Shown piece after piece: positions 60,077-64,000 of a stretch of DNA of 64,000 bases. Position 1 is the first letter of the stretch. Each line of letters opens with the position of its first letter. Position numbers and translations under genes: made by a program. The notes beneath the pieces were generated by a model. The model was not told the DNA's origin and made no database searches. It worked only from the letters and a program-made list of their open reading frames with translations. The stretch comes from Pseudomonadota bacterium (GTDB taxonomy: Bacteria > Pseudomonadota > Gammaproteobacteria > Burkholderiales > Rhodocyclaceae): assembly GCA_018241665.1 (NCBI GenBank), contig JAFEDK010000027.1, positions 1-64,000 of the forward strand. Reading direction: 5' to 3'.

Positions 60077-62437
60077 ATGAACGAAACTCCGGATCTTTTC
60101 GATTCCCTTCTGCCGGAGGCGGACGAGCCGCCGGCACCGCCGCCGCCCCCCGCGGCCCCCTTGCAGGGCAGCGACGACGCCCTGCCCCTCGATCAATATG
60201 CCGAGCGTGCTTACCTCGCCTACGCGATGAGCGTGGTGAAGGCCCGCGCGCTGCCGCAGGTGGAAGACGGCCTCAAGCCGGTGCAGCGTCGCATCCTGTT
60301 CGCGATGAACGAGATGCGCCTGTCGCCGGCCTCCAAGCACGTCAAGTCGGCCCGCGTGGTCGGCGATGTGATCGGTAAGTACCACCCCCACGGCGACAGC
60401 AGCGTCTACGACGCGATGGTGCGGGTGGCCCAGGATTTCTCGCTGCGCTATCCGCTGGTGGATGGCCAGGGCAACTTCGGCTCCCGCGACGGCGATTCCG
60501 CGGCGGCGATGCGTTACACCGAATGCCGCCTGACGCCGATCGCCGAGCTGCTGCTGTCGGAGATCGACCGTGGCACGGTGGATTTCCGCCCCAACTACGA
60601 CGGCGCCTTTGAAGAGCCGCAGCTGCTGCCGGCCCGCCTGCCCTTCGTACTGCTCAACGGCGCGTCCGGCATTGCGGTCGGCATGGCCACCGAGATCCCG
60701 TCCCACAACCTGCGGGAAGTGGCCGACGCGGCGATCCACGCCATCGAGCATCCGGCCGCCAACGTGGCCGACCTGATGCAGCACATCAAGGGCCCGGATT
60801 TCCCCGGCGGCGGCCAGCTCATCTCGCCGGCGGCGGACATCCGCCAGGCTTACGAGACGGGCCGCGGCAGCCTCAAGCTGCGCGCCCGCTGGGTGATCGA
60901 GGATCTGGCCCGCGGCCAGTGGCAGCTGGTCGTCACCGAGTTGCCGCCGGGCGTGTCGGCGCAGAAGGTGTTGTTCGAGATCGAGACGCTGACCAACCCG
61001 CAACCCAAGACCGGCAAGAAGTCCATCGACGCCGACCAGGCCCAGCTCAAGGCGCTGATGCTCGGTGCCCTCGACCGGGTGCGCGACGAGTCGGGCAAGG
61101 ATGCGCCGGTGCGCCTGGTCTTCGAGCCGAAGAGCCGCAACCAGGACGTGGCCGAGTTCTCCAACCTGCTGCTGTCCCACACCAGCCTGGAAACCTCGGC
61201 GTCGATCAACCTGGTGATGATCGGCCTGGACGGCCGGCCGGGTCAGAAGAACCTCGCCGACATCCTGCACGAGTGGGGCCGCTTCCGCGTCACCACGGTG
61301 CGCCGCCGCTCGGTGCATCGCCTCGGCCAGGTGAACGACCGCATCCACATCCTGGAAGGCCGCCACATCGTCTTCCTGAACATCGACGAGGTGATCCGCA
61401 TCATCCGCGAGTCGGACGAGCCCAAGCCGGCGCTGATCGCCCGCTTCGAGCTGTCCGACCGCCAGGCCGAGGACATCCTGGAAATCCGCCTGCGCCAGCT
61501 GGCCCGCCTCGAAGGCATCAAGATCGAGCGCGAGCTGGCCGAGCTGCGCGGCGAGAAGTCCGATCTGGAAGCCCTGCTCGCCGACGAGCACAAGCTGCGC
61601 CGGCTGGTCATCAAGGAGATCCGCGCCGACGCCGCCAAGTACGGCGACGCGCGCCGCACGCTGGTGGAAGAAGCCGCCCGCGCCGGCGTGACGCAAACGG
61701 TGCTCGATGAGCCGGTGACGGTGATCGTCTCCGAAAAGGGCTGGGTACGCTGCCGCAACGGCCACGGCGTGGATCTGGCCAACGTCAGCTTCAAGGACGG
61801 CGACCGCCTCGGTGCGGCCTTCGAATGCCGCAGCGTGGATGCGCTGATCGCCATTACCGACGGCGGCCGCGCGCTGACGGTGGCGGTGTCGACGCTGCCC
61901 GACGGGCGCGGCAACGGCTCGCCGCTGGCCTCGCTGATCGAACTGCCCAGCGGCAGCAAGATCGCCCACGTGCTGGCCGGCCCGGCCGACAAGCGCGTAC
62001 TGCTGGCCAGCACCGACGGCTACGGCTTCATGTGCCGCCTCGCCGACATGACCGCGACCAAGCGCGCCGGCAAGCAGTTCGTGACCATCGACGACAAGGC
62101 CAAGCTGCTGGCGCCGGTGCTCTTCGACGACGCCGCCGACCTGCACCTGGCCGCGCTGTCGTCGGACGATCACCTGCTGATCTTCGGCCTCGACCAGATG
62201 AAGGAACTGTCCGGCGGCGGCCGCGGCGTCATCATCATGGGTCTTAACGACGGCCAGACCCTAGCCTCCGTCTGCGTGGCGGGCGAGTCGATCACCCTGC
62301 TCGCCAATACCCGTGGCGGCAAGGCGGTGGAGAGCACGCTGCCGAAGAAGGAATGGGAAAGCTGGATCGGCAAGCGCGCCCGCAAGGGCAAGCAGGCGCC
62401 GGGACGCTCCCAGGCCAGCGCGCTGCGCGGCGACTGA
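60077..62437 (+). CDS. parC: DNA topoisomerase IV subunit A
   Basis: DNA-cleaving subunit of topoisomerase IV, 786 residues. A Pro/Ala-rich N-terminal extension of about 40 residues precedes the conserved core: [27 protein letters not shown], the quinolone-region segment [14 protein letters not shown] (Ser and Asp at the usual resistance positions), and the catalytic Tyr in [11 protein letters not shown] coiled-coil arm and the C-terminal beta-pinwheel repeats with a GyrA-box-like region follow. The ATG at 60077 is used; the frame open further upstream lacks family similarity. It converges with the response regulator gene. Confidence 0.95.
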   Translation: MNETPDLFDSLLPEADEPPAPPPPPAAPLQGSDDALPLDQYAERAYLAYAMSVVKARALPQVEDGLKPVQRRILFAMNEMRLSPASKHVKSARVVGDVIGKYHPHGDSSVYDAMVRVAQDFSLRYPLVDGQGNFGSRDGDSAAAMRYTECRLTPIAELLLSEIDRGTVDFRPNYDGAFEEPQLLPARLPFVLLNGASGIAVGMATEIPSHNLREVADAAIHAIEHPAANVADLMQHIKGPDFPGGGQLISPAADIRQAYETGRGSLKLRARWVIEDLARGQWQLVVTELPPGVSAQKVLFEIETLTNPQPKTGKKSIDADQAQLKALMLGALDRVRDESGKDAPVRLVFEPKSRNQDVAEFSNLLLSHTSLETSASINLVMIGLDGRPGQKNLADILHEWGRFRVTTVRRRSVHRLGQVNDRIHILEGRHIVFLNIDEVIRIIRESDEPKPALIARFELSDRQAEDILEIRLRQLARLEGIKIERELAELRGEKSDLEALLADEHKLRRLVIKEIRADAAKYGDARRTLVEEAARAGVTQTVLDEPVTVIVSEKGWVRCRNGHGVDLANVSFKDGDRLGAAFECRSVDALIAITDGGRALTVAVSTLPDGRGNGSPLASLIELPSGSKIAHVLAGPADKRVLLASTDGYGFMCRLADMTATKRAGKQFVTIDDKAKLLAPVLFDDAADLHLAALSSDDHLLIFGLDQMKELSGGGRGVIIMGLNDGQTLASVCVAGESITLLANTRGGKAVESTLPKKEWESWIGKRARKGKQAPGRSQASALRGD

Positions 62438-62448
62438 CGGGCTTGGCT

Positions 62449-62480
62449 CCTGTTGGGGCGAATGAATTCGCCCCAACAGG
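62449..62480. terminator. Bidirectional stem-loop terminator after parC
   Basis: Perfect 14-bp stem CCTGTTGGGGCGAA / TTCGCCCCAACAGG with a TGAA loop, in the convergent space between parC and the response regulator gene. No long T tract. Confidence 0.7.
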
Positions 62481-62519
62481 GAGATCAATCCTTCCACGAC
62501 CCCCTACAGAGGCTCCCCT

Positions 62520-62873
62520 CTACGGAAGTTTCAGCGCGTCGAGCAGGCTTTGCCGGTTGATCGGCTTGACGAGCAACTCGTCGAAGCCGGCGGCGAGGAT
62601 CTCGCTGCGTTCGCTCGGCAACGCATGGGCGGTGTAGGCGACGATGTGTAGGTGCCCCCAGGCAGGCTCCTGGCGCAGCTTGGCACACACTTCCATGCCG
62701 CTGACGCCGGGCATGCTGATGTCCAGCAGGACGGCATCGACGGGACAGGTCCGCAGCAGGGCCAGCGCGGCTTCGCCGCTGTCCGCCTCGAACACTTCGC
62801 AACCCGCCTGCTTCAGCAGAACGCTGGGCAACGTACGGTTGATCTTCTGGTCGTCAACGATCAGTACTTTCAT
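62520..62873 (-). CDS. Single-domain response regulator (REC only)
   Basis: A CheY-like receiver of 117 residues: MKVLIVDDQKINRTLPSVLL at the N-terminus (acidic DD pair), the phospho-Asp in VLLDISMPGVSGME near residue 54, the Thr/Ser switch in VAYTAHAL, and the Lys in LLVKPI near 104. It has no output domain, so it should act by phosphotransfer or protein-protein contact. Its ATG lies four bases after the stop of the upstream sensor kinase, its obvious cognate partner. The longer upstream frame overlaps the kinase and is not used. Confidence 0.9.
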   Translation of the reverse strand: MKVLIVDDQKINRTLPSVLLKQAGCEVFEADSGEAALALLRTCPVDAVLLDISMPGVSGMEVCAKLRQEPAWGHLHIVAYTAHALPSERSEILAAGFDELLVKPINRQSLLDALKLP

Positions 62874-62877
62874 CGGC

Positions 62878-64000
62878 TCACACCTGCTCGGCCACGGGAT
62901 GGCTGAGCCGTGGCAGGCGAATGACGAATTCGCTGCCCTCACCCAGCCGGGACGTGAGATTCACATCCCCACCCATCAGTGTAACCAGTTCCTGGACAAG
63001 CGCGAGGCCGAGACCGGTGCCCTGGTGGCGGCGGGTCAGGAAGCCGTCCACCTGGCGGAAGCGTTCGAACACGTGGGGCAGCATTTCCTCGGGGATACCG
63101 CTGCCGGTGTCCGCCACCGCAATCCGCAGCGCGTCGCCGTCGCACCCCACCCGCACGCTGACGCTGCCCTTGTCGGTGAACTTGATCGCGTTGTTGATCA
63201 GGTTGTTGAGGATCTGGGCTAGCCGGGTCGTGTCGCAGACGAATTCCGCCGGCGCTTCCGGCGCAATGTCCACCTTCAGCTCCAGCCCCTTCTCCTCGGC
63301 GGGTGGATAGTGGGTCCGCACGATGCGCTCGATCAGGGGCTGCAGCTCTTCCTGGCTCAGGTCCAGTTCCATCTTGCCGGACTCGATCTTGGCCAGGTCG
63401 AGGATGGAATTGACCAGTTCCAGCAGGTGATGGCTGCTGTCGAGGATGATGCCGGCGAACTCCTTGTTGGTGTCCTCCGAGGTGTCGCGCAGGAACTCAG
63501 CGTAGCCCATGATGCCGTTCAGCGGCGTGCGCAGCTCGTGGGACATGGAGGCAAGGAACTCCGACTTCATGCGGTTGGCCGCCTCGGCCTTGACCTGGCT
63601 TTCGCGCAGGGCCTCGGAAATGCGGTACTGGCGATTGAAAAGGTGGATCGACAGGCCGCCGAACAACAGCACCACCAGCGTCATGCCCCCCGCGTAGATC
63701 ATGTATCCCCGGCGCCGCTCATGGAAATCGGCCAGGGCTTCGTCCTCGTCCACGCCGACCGCCACGGCCAGCGGGTATTCCTTCAGCGCCCGGTAGCTGT
63801 AGAAGCGCTTGACCCCATCCGCCACGCTGGTCGAACGGTAGCTGCCGCTGGCGGCCTTGTCCCATACGCTCATCAGCGGACTGCCCTGGATGTTCTGGCC
63901 GACATCGTTGTTGTCGCCCACCCGCCGGGCCCGCACGATGCCGTCGCGGCCGACCAGCGACACCACGCCGCGCTGGCCGAGCTCCACGCCGCTGTAGAAA
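62878..64000 (-). CDS. Membrane sensor histidine kinase, N-terminus beyond the window
   Basis: The C-terminal 374 residues of a kinase are visible; the frame stays open through base 64000, so the start lies outside. The visible order is a Cache-like extracytoplasmic segment (VVSLVGRDGIVRARRVGDN, LAVAVGVDEDEAL), one transmembrane helix (YMIYAGGMTLVVLLFGGLSIHL), a short coiled coil, HisKA with SHELRTPLNGI, and HATPase_c with NNLINNAIKFT, DTGSGIP and GTGLGLALV. There is no receiver domain. The single-domain regulator follows four bases downstream, forming a two-component pair. Confidence 0.9.
   Translation of the reverse strand, partial: FYSGVELGQRGVVSLVGRDGIVRARRVGDNNDVGQNIQGSPLMSVWDKAASGSYRSTSVADGVKRFYSYRALKEYPLAVAVGVDEDEALADFHERRRGYMIYAGGMTLVVLLFGGLSIHLFNRQYRISEALRESQVKAEAANRMKSEFLASMSHELRTPLNGIMGYAEFLRDTSEDTNKEFAGIILDSSHHLLELVNSILDLAKIESGKMELDLSQEELQPLIERIVRTHYPPAEEKGLELKVDIAPEAPAEFVCDTTRLAQILNNLINNAIKFTDKGSVSVRVGCDGDALRIAVADTGSGIPEEMLPHVFERFRQVDGFLTRRHQGTGLGLALVQELVTLMGGDVNLTSRLGEGSEFVIRLPRLSHPVAEQV

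Noticed and set aside
60360-60430. Asp instead of Glu at the second quinolone-region position of ParC
   Set aside because: [12 protein letters not shown] is, as far as I know, common in betaproteobacterial ParC, so it is not a sign of acquired resistance.
59189-62173. Open frame of about 990 codons on the minus strand opposite parC
   Set aside because: Antisense shadow of parC; composition is Arg/His/Gly-rich and no motif is recognisable.

Overview
The window is a high-GC proteobacterial chromosome segment, most likely from a nitrogen-fixing betaproteobacterium of the Rhodocyclales (Azospira/Azoarcus/Thauera-like). Pointers to this are the DUF2863 protein beside ppsR, the ppsA/ppsR divergent pair, the PbpC/alpha-2-macroglobulin pair and a nifENX operon with a proteobacterial NifA/sigma-54 promoter. 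The genus is inference. No rRNA, tRNA, CRISPR array, insertion sequence or phage gene was recognised.

Layout. 0-14.9 kb is mostly housekeeping: two peptide-type ABC permeases, an NfeD/stomatin-like pair, PEP synthase (ppsA) divergent from its regulator (ppsR), DUF2863, msrB, DUF599, an alpha/beta hydrolase, ComEC, DUF2062 and a K+ channel. 14.9-25.3 kb holds a chemoreceptor, LolCD lipoprotein export, a secreted protein with a degenerate caspase-like domain next to a CsgG-like lipoprotein, a conserved protein coupled to recJ, and a small RRM protein. 25.4-30.8 kb is a nitrogenase cofactor-assembly operon: nifE, nifN, nifX, an RseC-like membrane protein, a DUF269 protein, a DUF683 protein, fdxB and an unknown 127-residue protein. 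It sits behind two NifA upstream activator sequences and a perfect -24/-12 element. 31-39.6 kb is a signalling block: a periplasmic solute-binding protein coupled to a hybrid kinase, then an NMT1-type binding domain fused to a four-PAS hybrid kinase and coupled to a REC-PAS-GGDEF protein. 39.6-48 kb has small conserved proteins, parE, cstA-ybdD, a G3E GTPase and two small unknowns. 48-55.6 kb is pbpC with a thioester alpha-2-macroglobulin. 55.6-59.3 kb looks like an accessory patch: a 600-bp repeat-rich non-coding region, a less GC-rich 7TM hybrid kinase, a broken GFA-family gene and a tandem TipAS-like protein. 60-64 kb has parC, a single-domain response regulator and a sensor kinase cut by the window edge.

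How the genes work together: nifENX-fdxB would build the FeMo-cofactor under NifA control. PpsR would switch PpsA by phosphorylation. CstA/YbdD would import pyruvate or peptides. PbpC and the macroglobulin form a periplasmic envelope-defence pair. Several sensor kinases and a probable diguanylate cyclase suggest ligand-driven c-di-GMP control, but no ligand can be read from the sequence.

The best candidates for something undescribed are the inactive-looking caspase plus CsgG-like lipoprotein pair (19.3-21.9 kb), the structured short-word array at 55.6-56.1 kb, the tandem TipAS-like protein without a DNA-binding domain, and the binding-protein-coupled kinases next to the nif operon.
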